This document shows, in pieces, positions 9,969 through 21,786 of a DNA stretch of 64,000 nt. Under the pieces are notes generated by a model, which searched no databases, had not been told where the DNA came from, and worked only from the letters and a program-made list of their open reading frames with translations. The translations under genes and the position numbers were made by a program. The stretch is taken from assembly GCF_030272615.1 (NCBI RefSeq), contig NC_081406.1, forward strand, positions 469,640,400 to 469,704,399, read 5' to 3'. Each line of letters opens with the position of its first letter. Position 1 is the stretch's first letter. Source of the stretch: Cryptomeria japonica. Its lineage: Eukaryota; Streptophyta; Pinopsida; Cupressales; Cupressaceae.

Positions 9969-11324
9969 ATGAAGAGGGAAGGTCCAAAGTTCAATAGAGA
10001 CAACTTTAAAATATGGAAGGATAGAATGAAGATATACATTAGAAGCACGGGTGCTCAACACTGGAGCTATGTTGAGAATGCTTATGTTATCCCTGCCATT
10101 AATCTCACCGATGATCAAAAGAGAGAGATTCAGGAAAATGGGAAAGTCATGGAAGCCCTAATCAGCAGTTTATCTGACATTGTGTTTATTGATGTTCAAG
10201 ATAAAGAGAATCCCAAAGAAGTATGGGATGCCCTTGAGAATATATATGGTGGTGATGAGCATGTGAAACAAGCTAAGGAAGAAAGCCTTAGGGGAAAGTT
10301 TCAAGACATGTAGATGGTTGAAGGAGAGACCATTCAACAATATGGAATAAGAATCAAAACTATTGTTGGAGATATCAAGAGTGCAGGTGGTAAAATGGAA
10401 GATTCCACTATTGTTAGCAAAGTTTTGAGATCCTTATTACCGGTCTATGCAATAAGGGTTGCTGCTATTCAGGAGTTGAGATCTTTAGACAAGACAAAGG
10501 TATCCCTGGACTCCATCATTGCAAAGTTAACAACTTATGAGATAAATAATTATGATGGCAGTATTTAGAAGACAGAATCAACCTTCTAAGCATCCACTGC
10601 ACCATCTAGAAAAGGCAAAGAAGCTAGTACCAGTGGTGAACCAAGACAAAGTAGAGAAATGGATGATGAGGAGATCCTAATGGAATTTGAATCTCTTCTT
10701 GCCAAGAGACTTTTGAAGGGAACTGGTAAATACAGAGGTAAGCTTCCTCTAAAATGCTTTTCTTGTAATCAGATAGGACACATTGTTGTAAACTGCCCTA
10801 ATGGTGATGACAAGGACAAACCAGAGAGGTTCAGGAAGTTCAAAGGAGGAAATTGGAGAAACTATTTTATAGTAGTTGATGAAGGTGTCACTGATGAGGA
10901 ATCGAAAGATGAAGAAAGTGAAGATATTGTGTTTGTAGCAGTCAAGGAAGATGTGTCAGACAAGAAGGCTCTTGTCTCTCGCTTTGATAATTCCAATGAA
11001 TGGATTATTGACAGTGGTTGTTCTCACCATATGATTGGTGATCATAGTAATTTTCTATCTTTGGAAGAGTACGATGGTGGTGTGGTTCATTTTGGTAATG
11101 ATGCACCATGTATGGTAAAAGGCAGAGGGTCCATCTCTCTGAATGGAAGAAGCAATGCTGATAATGTGTATTGGGTAGAAGGTCTCAGACACAACCTTTT
11201 GAGTGTTGCTCAACTGAATGATAATGGACTCACTCTGGAATTCAAAAATGGAGTGTGCAAAATCAAAGGAAAGAATGGTGAACTGATGGCTACTAGTATG
11301 CAGACCAAAGGTAACCTATTTTAG
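9969..11324 (+). pseudogene. Copia A gag and protease
   Basis: The frame opens with ATG at 9969 (MKREGPKFNRDNFKIWKDRM, a typical Copia gag start with the Y/F-x-x-W block) and continues in one frame through stops at 10311-10313 and 10566-10568. A nucleic-acid-binding zinc knuckle follows (CFSCNQIGHIVVNC, CX2CX4HX4C, about 10757-10798). An acidic linker comes next, then the aspartic protease at about 11002-11100 with WIIDSGCSHHM, where D of DSG is the catalytic Asp. The product would be the capsid protein plus the enzyme that matures the polyprotein. The stops make it non-functional. Confidence 0.9.
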
Positions 11325-11351
11325 CTAAATGCTAATGTTAGTACATGTCTA

Positions 11352-12220
11352 ATGGCTAAGTTTGAGGATAGATGGATATGGCATAGGAGACTCTGCCATG
11401 TAAACTTTGATAATATTGTGAAGGCCAATAAGATCAAGGCAGTTAGAGGATTGCCTATGCTTTGCAAACCGGAGATTCCTTTGTGCAGAGAGTGTCAACT
11501 GGAGAAAATATCTTCCTCAAACTTCAAAGGTAAACCTTTCACTGCAGACAATTTATTTGATCTTGTGCATATTGATTTGTGTGGTCTTATGAAAACTAGG
11601 AGTGTGTAGGGAGATAAGTATTTTATGATCCTTATTGATGATTGCTCAAGAATGATGCGGGTCACATTTTTGAAGGACAAAACTGAAGCTTTTGGAAAGT
11701 TCAAAGCCTTCAGAGCACTGGTTAAAAAAGAAAGCGGTAAGAGGATTAAGTGCTTAAGAGCTGATCAAGGAGGATAATTCACTTCCGGTGAATTCAAAAA
11801 ATATTGTGAAGAGAATGGCATCAAGAGGCAACTGTCTAGCCCTAGACTCCACAATAGAATGGCCTAGCAGAGAGGAACAATCAGACTGTGGTTGAAGCAG
11901 TTATAACTATGTTGATCCAAGGAAACCTTGCTCACATGTTTTGGAAAGAAGCAGTGAGAACTGCAGTCTACACAATGAACCAGGTACTCATCAAAAAGGG
12001 TAAGGATAAAACACCTTATGAGTATTTTACCAGTAAGAAACCAATGGTAAGCTACTTCAAAGTGTTTGGTAGCAAATGTTATATCAAGAGGAGTGAACAT
12101 CAGAGCAAGTTGGATGCTAAATGTGATGAGGGAATATTCCTAGGATATTCCACAAAGAGCAAAGCTCTCAAATGTTTCAACAATAAGACTCAGAGAATTG
12201 TTGACAACATCAATGTTTGA
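11352..12220 (+). pseudogene. Copia A integrase
   Basis: The GAG-pre-integrase and zinc-binding part reads WIWHRRLCHVNFDNI and later CRECQLEK (H-x-H/C-x2-C arrangement). The catalytic core shows the first Asp in HIDLCGLMKT and the second in CLRADQGG. The latter is followed by a stop where GEF is expected. The third acidic residue (usual NGVxERKN) sits at a frameshift near 11865: the frame changes from NRMA to ...AERNNQTVVEA. The downstream part (TPYEYF, FGSKCYIKR, GIFLGYSTKSKA) is intact in the new frame. Integrase would insert the cDNA, but here the catalytic site is broken. Confidence 0.88.
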
Positions 12221-12505
12221 TTTGATGAAACCTCTGAGAAATTTGAGGAAACCTACAGTGAGCAAGTAGGAGATGAACTGATAGTAACCTTCTGGGAACC
12301 AGTTGCAAAACAGCCTAGCACCAATAATAGTGCTCTTACACCGGTAGATGTTGATGCTGATGAAGATGAGGATGAAGAAGAAAAGAAAGAGGAAGAAACT
12401 AAGATCATTCCTAGGTATGTAAAGCTGAATCATGATCCAAAGCAGATCATAGGAGACAAGGATGCAGGAATTCTTACAAGAAGAAAGGCCAAAGACAACT
12501 CTTGC

Positions 12506-13475
12506 ATGATCTCTAAATTTGAGCCTAAAACATTCAAAGAGGCACATAAAGATGAAGACTGGATCAAGGAAATGGAAGAGGAACTTGACCAGATAGAAAA
12601 GAATGGTACATGGTCTTTGGTACCCAGACCTGAGCATAAAAATGTCATAGGCACCAAATGGGTTTTCAGAAATAAACTGAATGAAGATGACATTGTGGTA
12701 AGAAACAAAGCCACACTGGTGTGCAAAGGGTATGCTCAAGAAGAAGGAGAAGACTATGGAGAAACCTTTTCTCTTGTAGCCAGATTGGAAGGAGTTCATA
12801 TGCTTCTTGCATATGCAACATTCAAGGGATTCAAAGTATATCAAATGGATGTAAAATCTACATTCCTGAATGGAATACTAGAAGAGGAGGTGTATATAGA
12901 GCAACCAGATGGGTTTTCCCTATTAGAAGATAGTGACATGGTGTGTAGGCTACATAAGGCCTTGTATGGACTAAAGTAGGCACCTAGAGCATGGTATGAA
13001 CGCTTGCACTCCCATCTTGTGAAGATTGGATTTGAGAGAACAAGTGAAGATAGCAATATCTATCTGAAGTCAGAAGGAGATCAGATTCTAATCTATGAGG
13101 TATTTGTTGATGACATAATCTTTGGAGGAGATGACAAGATGAGTCCTGATTTTGTAGATGAGATGAAAAAGGAGTTTGAGATGTCACTTATAGGGGAGAT
13201 TAAGTTCTTCATTGGACTATAGATTCAACAAATGAAAGATTGAATCTTTATCACTTAGTCCAAGTATGTCAAAGAAGTATTGAAGACTTTTGGCATGAAA
13301 GACAACAAACCGGTTGGTACACCGATGGTGACCGGTTGTAAACTATCAAAGGAGGATGACTCAGTGCTAGTAAATGAGAAAGAATACCGATCAATGATTG
13401 GTAAATTGCACTATGTAGTACATAGTAGACTGGACATTGCACATGCAATGGGCATTACTGCACGGTTCTAGAAAA
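12506..13475 (+). pseudogene. Copia A reverse transcriptase
   Basis: RVT_2-type RT, recognisable by [34 protein letters not shown], the finger/palm block YQMDVKSTFLNG with the first catalytic Asp, and FVDDIIFGG with the catalytic Asp pair at about 13108-13130. Stops interrupt at 12977 (YGLK-stop-APRAWY, a Gln codon CAG turned TAG), 13220 (stop in place of Gln before IQQ) and 13241. The thumb region continues to YRSMIGKLHYVVHSR and DIAHAMG. It would copy element RNA into cDNA in the particle, using the tRNA primer. Confidence 0.9.
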
Positions 13476-13489
13476 GCCCAAGATAATCC

Positions 13490-14056
13490 CACTTGGTAGC
13501 AGTCGAGTGGATTCTGAGATATCTGAAGGGAAGTATTGACTATGGATTATAGTATCCATACAGTAACGATTTCAACCTGAAAGTGTTTATAGATGCTGAC
13601 TGGGCTGCTAATGTGGACGACTGGAAGAGAACAACCGGTGGTGCATTCTTTCTTGGTGGTAGACTAGTCTCATGGATGAGTAAGAAGCAGAGTTGTATCT
13701 CTCAGTCTACAACAAAAGCGGAGTATGTTGCAGCATTTATGAACTGCACCCAGACAATCTGGATGAAGCATGTATTAAATGGCTTCAAAGTTTCTGTATC
13801 TGAAACATCAAGTATATTTTGTGACAACACAAGTGTGATTAACATCTCCAAGAATCTGGTTTTACATGCTCGAATGAAGCACTTCGAGCCCAAGTATCAT
13901 TTCTTGAGGGAGAAGGTTCATAACAAAGAAGTTGTACTAGAACATGTTTCCAGTAAGGAGTAGTTAGTAGACATATTCACCAAGCCTCTACCAAAGGCTA
14001 CCTTTACCTATTTGAGAGGTGAATTAGGGGTGCTTCCCCTTCAAGAGGTGAACTAA
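13490..14056 (+). pseudogene. Copia A RNase H
   Basis: Blocks of the Copia RNase H domain are present: FIDADWAANVDDWKRTTGG (catalytic Asp), STTKAEYVA (catalytic Glu), CDNTSVINISKNLV (catalytic Asp) and the C-terminal DIFTKPLPKATF. Stops at about 13548 (W to TAG) and 13962 (Q to TAG before LVDIFTK) break it. The natural end is the TAA at 14054. It would degrade the RNA strand of the RNA-DNA hybrid. Confidence 0.88.
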
Positions 14057-14299
14057 AGGTGTGTGCTCCACATCAGTCAGGACTTACATTGATATGTCTT
14101 TTTAAGGATTGGTGTGATAAAGGATGCTACTCTTTAGGGGGAGCAACATAGTAGAACATAGATGTATATGCCTCCACTTTGGCATTGCTGTCAAAGGGGG
14201 AGAAGATGTGAAGTGAAGAAGATATCTACAGTGTTGGGGGAGAAGATGTGAAGCAGAGAGATATCTTTGTATATTGCCATCAATGCCAAAGTGGGAGAT
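14057..14299 (+). other. Copia A 3' UTR with repeated PPT-like blocks
   Basis: G-rich purine blocks (TTTAGGGGGAG, CAAAGGGGGAGAAGATGTGAAG, TTGGGGGAGAAGATGTGAAG) are repeated, and the last, GCCAAAGTGGGAGAT, abuts the right LTR at 14300 and is the likely plus-strand primer. A hairpin, CTTTGGCATTGCTGTCAAAG, sits at about 14175-14195. A related hairpin occurs in Copia C. Confidence 0.7.
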
Positions 14300-15800
14300 T
14301 GTTGGCATATGTGCAGAGTATGATGACATGATGATATTGTATGTTGTCATTGATGTCAATATGCTGAAGAGTGAACCGGTATATTGAAGTAAGCAACTTG
14401 CAAGAGAACTGGTATGATGTTGTGAACCGGTATATGTGAAAACGTGAAGCGGTATGTCTGTCCAAGTGAATCGATATGTTGGAATGTGAACCGGTATATG
14501 GAATGTTTTGTATCAAGGTTTCATATGGTATGACTGCCGGTTGGTAGTCTTAGCTTTAGGATTTACGGTTGAAGTGTTATATGCCTATGTGATTCAACCG
14601 ATGACATCATGTGATGAGTTAGCATTGTAATGAAGAACCGATTATGTTGTCACGTCAACCTTGTGCGCGTGAAGAATCTTGCATGAAGGAGATTGATCCT
14701 ATCTACCTTGGGAATGTGCAAAGTCTTTGTAAATGGTGGAGAACACGTGATGGGTTATCAGCCTCCAAGAAGTGGGGAAGAACGAACAATGGAGAATGTC
14801 TTGAGATCTGTTCAAGACTGTTGTAATCAATGCAATATGTTCAACGGTTAGGATTGAACCGACTGAATTACTTAACCTAATTGTTTAGTGTTTAGGGTTT
14901 ATGCTACCGACCTATCTTTCCTATAAGGTCGATATTGTTTTTCATGATGAAGTTGTTGGAAAATGTTGTGTGTGTATCTAAGTGAGAGATACGTGATTCT
15001 TGCCAGACCAGATAAGACAATAGATACCTGCAGAGTGTGATTGCAGAAGGAAGGAACTAAAGCGGATCTGCATTGGCATTGAAGCGCTATTACCAGATCA
15101 TTGTAATACCTATTGACCTCTAACGACTTCAACAGTTGGAAAATCCCTTAACAAGGTAGCTTTAACTGGTTTGCTGTAAATCCTTTAACAGGGTGACTCA
15201 AAATCATTGAGTTCTTAAAATCCTCTAACAAGGTAACCTTTAATAGGGTTTAACCCTTAACTAGGTACTTTAGCCATCCCTTAACCGGGTGATCCCTAGA
15301 AGGATCAGTTCCTAACAGAACCTATTGTAAAGTCTTTAACTGGACTAGGCTCCTAATAGAGTGGACTTCAAAAGGTTTCAAAGAACAGCTTGTGGGTATT
15401 CATCCCCACCGTGGTTTTTCCTAGTTGGGTTTCCACATGAAAAATATGTGTGTTATATGTGATACTTTTTATGTGATGCTTTGCTATACTCTGTCAAGTG
15501 GTAAACCATGTTGACCAGTAAGTCTTTAAATTTCTGTTAATGTATTACTAGTGTATGCATATGGGTGAAATGGAAATAAGATGTTAGATTGTGTGGGAAG
15601 CTAAGAGTTACCGGTTTATGTCTGTCACATTCTTACTGTGTTTAACCGGTAGTAGTCTAGTTTAGACCGGTGTTATTGCTTTCTAGTCAAGTGCAGTGTT
15701 CTCAATCAAACAGGTTCAAGGAAAAGGGTTTTTGCCAGTACTGATTCACCCCCCCCTCTCAGTACCAGTTTGGTACTAACTGTTCATCATTCATTCATCA
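14300..15800 (+). repeat. Right LTR of Copia A
   Basis: 1,501 bp. It is clearly homologous along its full length to 8409-9894 with scattered substitutions, most of them C/T and G/A changes. It ends TTCATCATTCATTCATCA and is followed by the TSD AGACT. Confidence 0.92.
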
Positions 15801-17995
15801 AGACTAACCTCCCTAAATACCCGTGGGATGATGGAGAGTTACTTGATCCAATTTATAGATAATCAGGGATAGATAAGAGGCCCCTCTCCCTAGTAAAATG
15901 GTCTGCAAGCAAAGATACAAATATGGAGAATGTCCCCAGGTAGTCATGAATAGGACTAAACAATGGTTAAGCCAGAGGGTAAGGCCCAACATTTCAAAGA
16001 CAAAGCAAAAGGAATCCACCTCAGGGGTACCTCAGTCAAGGGGCCATAAGGAGTACACCTGAAAGACAAGGTCAACCTCAATGAAAAATATGTCCACCGA
16101 CCCAAATGAAGAAGAGAAGCCTCAAGAAAGCACTGAGGACTTATTGAAGAAACTCCAAGAGAAGATGAGGGAGTCTGAACTGTTGAAAAAGGCTATAGAT
16201 CTGGGAGTGACCGATGGGCTGGGAACAGTACCACTCACCAAAGTTCTCCCACCAAGGATGGCTATAGGCCACACCAAAGAAGAGAGTACCCAAGAACAAG
16301 AAGAGAATATAGAAGCTACTAAGGAGATACCAGCTCAACCACCTTCAATAGATGCCACAAGTGCTCCAGGCACCACTGCTCCTACACCACAATTAGTCAA
16401 TATATCTGCAGGGCATCCCAAAGTGCAAGGATTCACATCTACCACTGGAGGGGTGAAAGTTAGAAACATCAATTTTGACTCTGATCAGGAAGAAGAGGAT
16501 CTTGAGAAACAACAACCGCTAGAAGGTGAAGGTGGTGAGGCATAAGACATATTGAATGAAAGATTGATCCTAACTCCCCAAGATCAAGAGGACCTTCTTA
16601 AGGATATAGCAACCAAGCAAGAAGAAACAAAGCAAAGTGATGAAGAAATGAAATTCAATGAGGAGGTCAGTGGCAAGCTAGGAGAGATGCACAAACAACA
16701 AAATCTCCAAACTAACCTAGCTCGCCAGATTTCCTCACCCCAAGATCCTGGGCAAACAGGAGAAAAAGTAAGAGATGAAGTAGGGGAGTAGGCAGAGGTT
16801 CATGTCATAAATGCAGGTATTGTATCACATCAGGGTGATAAAGATGAAGATATACCACAATGGCTGGAGTTTACCTTCAGGAAGAAAAAGAGAAAAGAAG
16901 AACTCCTAGAGGTCACTCCATAACAAGTAATCACTGAGGAACCACCAAAGGTTAAAAAGGTGAAAACCATCCATCATTTGTCAAAAACAGATTTCAGTGA
17001 GGTGATTGTAGATGTGGCTGTTCCACATGAAGTTGAAGGATAGGTTTCTCCCAAGTATCAAATATCCCATATAAATTTGGGTAAGCAAAGCAAGTGGGGA
17101 GAGCTAGATACTTTGGAGCCAGCCACAAGTGTTGTCAGAGGGTGCATTGAAAAGGAGCACACCTCAAATATGGAGCTTAAGGCGCAACTTGGGCAATATA
17201 AACAACTCTTGATCAAAATGAGTAAACCTCTAGACTCTTGTAGAGCTGATGACCTACCCTCAACCTCATCATTGCTAGAAGGAGAAGTAAAGGCATTAGT
17301 AGAGGTGAGACGAGTGGCTGCTGCCAACAAATCTTGGACCTGCGGCCAAGATTAGGTTGTTCTTGCAAAATACAGTAGAAATATATCGTAAGGCGGTATA
17401 GGTAGGTGGAGCTTTGGTAACCTGCTCCACACAATGGGAGCAGAAGGAGAGCACTTTCAATAAACAACTTTGAGTTTTGAAAAGGATACTACGGCTAGGA
17501 GAAGAGGTGGTAGTAAAAGAGGACCTCTTAGGAGGTGATAGCTATAAAAACTTACAGTCCTATGTATACATTTTGGAGCTGAAGATTGAGATGTATCATT
17601 AGTATATCAAGGATATAACTGACATTCAGGACCCTCTCCTTAGAGAAATTTTATCATACGAGAACTTTGTGATGAATATAATTGGACCTTTTGGCCTTAG
17701 AATAGTTGATATGGGAATAATGGACCAGCAACAAGTTTTGAATCAGTGAGATGCATATGAGGCACAACAGTTAGGACCTATGGCCCAGTTTGATGTCGCC
17801 CTTATGGAAAGATACACACATCTGATTACTCAATGTCAAGAGGTGGCAGACATGGTGAAGGAGTTAGAGGAAAAAGGAGCACATGTGGATGAGGTTTTGA
17901 AGAAATATAAATTTAGATTTAAGCATGTATCTAATGCTCCAGTCGAAGCAGTTGCATGTATAATTGAAAATTATAAAGCTTTTACCAAGAAATAA
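15801..17995 (+). pseudogene. LTR-borne accessory ORF of X, C-terminal part (left LTR)
   Basis: Continuation of the ORF interrupted at 8408. It resumes TNLPKYPWDDGELLDPIYR and PLSLVKWSASKDTNM, then loses one base near 15935 relative to the right LTR, which shifts the frame to that of 16081. From there come a Glu/Lys-rich coiled-coil-like stretch (LLKKLQEKMRESELLKKA), a Pro/Thr/Ala-rich linker (16330-16400), an acidic stretch, and after a further shift a helical tail ending KAFTKK with TAA at 17993-17995. The order of conserved N-domain, polar linker and coiled-coil tail is seen again in D ORF2. Several stops are present. No catalytic motif; function unknown. Confidence 0.6.
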
Positions 17996-19040
17996 AAGAT
18001 AAGCACACAATTGCTAAAGATAGCAAAGCTTTTTTTCTTGTATTTTAAAACTGCTGCTCCTACTCGAGTTCCAATTTTGAGAGAAATTCTGCATGATTAC
18101 TAAAATGTGGCTCACCTAGCAGGGTATTTGTAGTGCTCATGCAATCCCCATTTTGTAGTTGTTAAGTGGAGTATCAAGGCAGAAACTTGCAAGTTAACTG
18201 CAACTCCTAGGATCAGTTCTTAATTTAGAATAAAGTTATTTCCTAGATAGTAGGGTGAAGAACTTCTATAAATTGAGAAGTTGGATTCATTTGTAAGGGT
18301 TCCAAATTGATGATTTGTGGCCTACTTAGAGATTTTAGAATATTTTGCAGATTGATTAAGAAGTTTGAGTTATTTTTGTTATACATTCATGGAGATTAAT
18401 ATGAAAAGCAGCTTGTATATTGCTTGATCTACGTTTATATTCTACCAAATTATTCTGTGTAGTCTGGTAACATCTATTATTTTGGGTTAGCAATGTGGTT
18501 TAATATTTTTGTCTATTAGTCTATGAATCATATTGCGCACATTAGTGGTGTATGAGAACTATTGTGATAGGCCATATTGTTGATGATTTTTATTTTCATA
18601 GACTTGTGAAATTGATGATTTTGCAGGTTTGCTGGAGGTTCGTTGTTGAATGCTAACTTGGATAATATTTGATAATTGCTTGGATTGCAGGGAACTAATT
18701 GAGTAGTTCATTAAGTTGTCATTATATTGGTCTTTATTGTTATTTTCTTGTTGTCCTTTACGCTTCACATTTTATTTCCCAGAGAATCTTAAACCATAAA
18801 AATACAAAAAGAGAGGAAGTACAGTTATCCGTAATCAGCGAGATTTAGTTCTAACCAGAAGGCCCTTTTATAGGTATAACCACATCAACCATTGATCTAG
18901 CCATCACCGTCGAGACCCGACTATAGAGACCTTGGAGTAGTGAGTTCTGCCAAACTCGTTACTTTTGAGGAGAGGTGGTGAGTGTTTGCATAAATTATCT
19001 GACTGTTGGTGAGTGTGTCAAAACACCCGTCAATAGAAAC

Positions 19041-19053
19041 TGGTGCTAGACGG
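19041..19053 (+). other. Putative primer binding site of X
   Basis: TGGTGCTAGACGG begins 8 bases after the CA at 19031-19032, or 5 bases after the TSD-defined LTR end. The TGG start is as expected for pairing with a tRNA CCA end. I could not name the tRNA. Confidence 0.45.
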
Positions 19054-19083
19054 AGGGCCAAGACTAATCCCCTCATAGGTGAA

Positions 19084-20739
19084 ATGAATATGGTACTTCT
19101 AAGAGATGGATTGATGCCCTTTACCCAACCTAACCTTAACAATGAGCAAGACGACATTCTTACTCAACTATATGACTTTGCTTGGGACAATACAAGAAAT
19201 TACAGCCATTGGTTACAAGTATGACAAGTCTTAGACAACGAGAGACAAAAGGCTATATGTATAGAAGTAGAGGCACAAAGACAACTCAATCCTTAGGTGA
19301 ACCCATGAGAAAATCCACAACCACTTCCTCAACCAGAAAATTTAGGTACTAAGCTGGATCGTATATCATCTTTCTCTCCCGAGAGATTCCACCGAGTCCT
19401 TAGGAGTGGTTCTTCACCATCCGACTTAGTTGAATTAGGGCCTACCACTAGGAGGAAGAAGAGAAAAGATAAGAAACAACCCTCAAAATCCTCACCAGTA
19501 CAGTCATCCATGCCCAACGTAGGAGATCAATTGATCCCTAGTCCTCAGCCTATCGCTGCACCTTTTGTGACTCAACATCCACCATCACTACCTTCGATGG
19601 CCTACTTCAACCAAGACACCATACCAGGGGGTATACATGACCTACCTAGAAACCCAAACAAATTTTGCAGCAAATTTTACTATTTAGGGGGACAAATGGC
19701 TGATGAACATATTGAAGCATTCAAAGATGCAGTTGTTTGTAATCATATTGAACACCAAGATGTAGTATGTAGACTCTTCCCATATTCACTTGGGGAGAAT
19801 GAATACAATTGGTACTTAACCTTACCTGCAAAATCCATCACAGGTTGGGACCTCTTGGAGAAGGCCTTCATTGATCAATTCTGAGTGTACGTAGACCCCG
19901 AGACACTATACCATCAGTTCACTTCTCTTAAGAAATTGCCAAATGAGCCATTAACAACTTTTAATACTAGCTTGCAAAGGGCATTCAAGAGGCTACAAGC
20001 CCCTTACCAGGTAGCACTTAATGTATCCATTGACTCATATCTAAGAGCTATTGACCCTTGGACTTCTATGTTTATTAAGAAGAGTGTTCCTCAAGATCAA
20101 AGGGACACCTTGGAAAAAGTCTTCACATTAGCAATTAGCATGAATCATGAGCTGAATCAAACCCCGAGAGGGAGCGGATATAATTTACCTACAAGGGTGA
20201 ATCAAGGAAACTACAATCAATTCCCAAGTGTACCCTCGTCTCTACCTATAGGTGCCCCAATGATGAACCCCATGCCAATCTATGCACCCCAACCTCAGGC
20301 GAATCAACAGTTTGCTGCTCAAGCGTCGACTTGGCAATATAGTACCAATACCACCCCCACTCAAACATAATATTCTAGTCAAGCGTAAGTCAGAAATCAA
20401 CAATTTGACAACATTAATCCAACGAACCAACCTCCAACTATGACACTTGAGAATCAAGGATCCCATATATCTGCTGAAGTAGAAGCCTTAAAGAAAATGA
20501 TGTCATAGGTTACTTCAGACTTGAGGTAGCTAAAGATGAATCCTCCAGGAGGGTATAATAAATCCCAACCATATAATAATCAGTGGAACTACAATAACCA
20601 AAACCAAAATCAAAGGTACAATAACAAACCTTATAATTGGCAGTGGAATACTGGTCTGAATAACGGTGGGGTGAACCATGATCACTCGATGCACGAGATA
20701 ACCCAAACCACACACAAAGTGTTAACCTTGGTGATATGA
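19084..20739 (+). pseudogene. Element X gag
   Basis: First in-frame ATG after the PBS is at 19084 (MNMVLLRDGLMPFTQPN). The frame runs to 20739 with stops at about 19222, 19294, 19306, 19882, 20368, 20386, 20506 and 20527. The retrotransposon gag core is clear: FCSKFYYLGGQMADEHIEAF, FPYSLGENEYNWYLTLP, GWDLLEKAFIDQF, and QFTSLKKLPNEPLTTF in the capsid-type order. A Gln/Asn/Pro-rich tail follows. The frame then slips to that of 20736-20924, where WCRLHDTATHFEVS is a CxxH...H-type zinc-binding motif with its last Cys lost. It would form the particle coat. Confidence 0.85.
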
Positions 20740-21250
20740 ATTTGCTAAAAAATTGGTGTAGGTTGCATGACACAGCTACCCATTTTGAGGTTAGTTATGC
20801 TCAGTTCAAGAAAATCATAAGAATTGCTCAAGCTGACTCTCAGCCCAAAGATTGTTCCAATGATGAACTTGATAAAGTTAATACTGCCATGCTGGTTGAT
20901 ACTTTCCTGTGTAAAGAATTTTAGGTTGAAGATAAAGGTGAAGCATGTGTATATGATGCCCAGGCCTTTCAGACTAGGAACAATTACAGTCTTAGGAATC
21001 AAGGCAAGGATCCATTAACAAAGCCACCTTCCCCGACGGGCGGGTTTGTACCTCCAGACACTAATGCATGCAATAATCCTCATCCTCCTCAAGCTTTCCA
21101 AGGAGAATGCCCTAGACAAGCTCAAGGGCAAGATTATGTTCTGAAAGGATCATTTGATGTTACTAAGGAGATGGAAGGACTACCACCACTATGTCCTTAA
21201 TGAAAGTATTGAGATATTGCCCCAAATAGAAGAGGGCTCTCCTTAGAAAG

Positions 21251-21786
21251 TTGGAAATGTTAGAATCACAGAGCAATGAGGTTAAGATGGCAGACTTTAA
21301 TGAAGTCAACGCTAACGTCAGTAGTGATGCAATAGAAAATCCACCATTTTTATTGAGTTTGAAGATATGTGGGAAGAATTTACATAACTGTTTGGTAGAT
21401 TCAGGAGCTTCAAGAAATGTAATGCCCTACTCTATATGCTAGCAACTCGGACTTTAACCAGTACGTGCAAATAGTAAGGTAGTGCAATTAGACAAAATAG
21501 AGGTTAACGCCATTGGAGAATTGAAAGATGTATACATCCAGTTAGGTGCTGATCCTCGAATATCTTTCTATATTGACATTCAAGTGGTGGATATTCCAGA
21601 AGTATATCCGATGCTCCTTAGTAGGGATTGGTGCAAGACGTTGGGAGGATATTTCTCAACTTGTTTTACATACTCATGGCTCCCATGGAAGGGGGTAAGA
21701 AACCAGATCTGAGTTGATAGTGAGCCTAAATTGAAGAAATTAGTCACAAATTATGGCACTCTCAATGAAGTGGCATTTGCTGAAGT
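21251..21786 (+). pseudogene. Element X protease
   Basis: NCLVDSGASRNVMPYS at about 21390-21435 is the aspartic protease active site (DSGAS). It is followed, after a stop at 21441, by a flap and core region including GELKDVYIQLGAD, DIQVVDIPEVYPMLLSRDWC and the C-terminal TNYGTLNEVAFAE. The PxLLGRxW-like block (PMLLSRDWC) is typical of Gypsy proteases. A truncated copy of Copia A is inserted immediately after, at 21787. In the ancestral element the frame would have continued directly into the sequence at 23470. Confidence 0.85.

Larger units (their letters stand above)
8409..15800 (+). mobile_element. Element A: full-length Ty1/Copia retrotransposon
   Basis: LTRs at 8409-9894 and 14300-15800 both start TGTTGGCATATGTGCAGAG and end in TTCATCA. 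The 5-bp target duplication AGACT stands at 8404-8408 and 15801-15805. The uninterrupted right LTR of X (TTGAGACTAACCTCCC at about 30945) shows the empty site, which proves the insertion. The interior is gag-PR-INT-RT-RH, the Copia order. It is 7,392 bp long. The ORFs carry several stops and one frameshift, so this copy is inactive. Confidence 0.95.
5802..19035 (+). repeat. Left LTR of X (interrupted by Copia A at 8409-15800)
   Basis: Homologous over its full length to 28357-34055. Without Copia A and its duplicated AGACT it is about 5.84 kb, very long for a plant LTR. In order it holds a GC-rich near-palindromic array (5885-6200), a TATA box, a second GC-rich array (6478-6905), the LTR-borne ORF (6984-17995), and about 1 kb of AT-rich sequence to the end. 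The end aligns as ACCCGTCAATA here and ACCCATCAAGA in the right LTR. The dinucleotide CA at 19031-19032 would be the canonical end, but the TSD places the border 3 bp later. Confidence 0.85.

Noticed and set aside
12140-12844. 234-codon minus-strand open frame
   Set aside because: It lies fully antisense to the Copia A integrase/RT region and has no motif.
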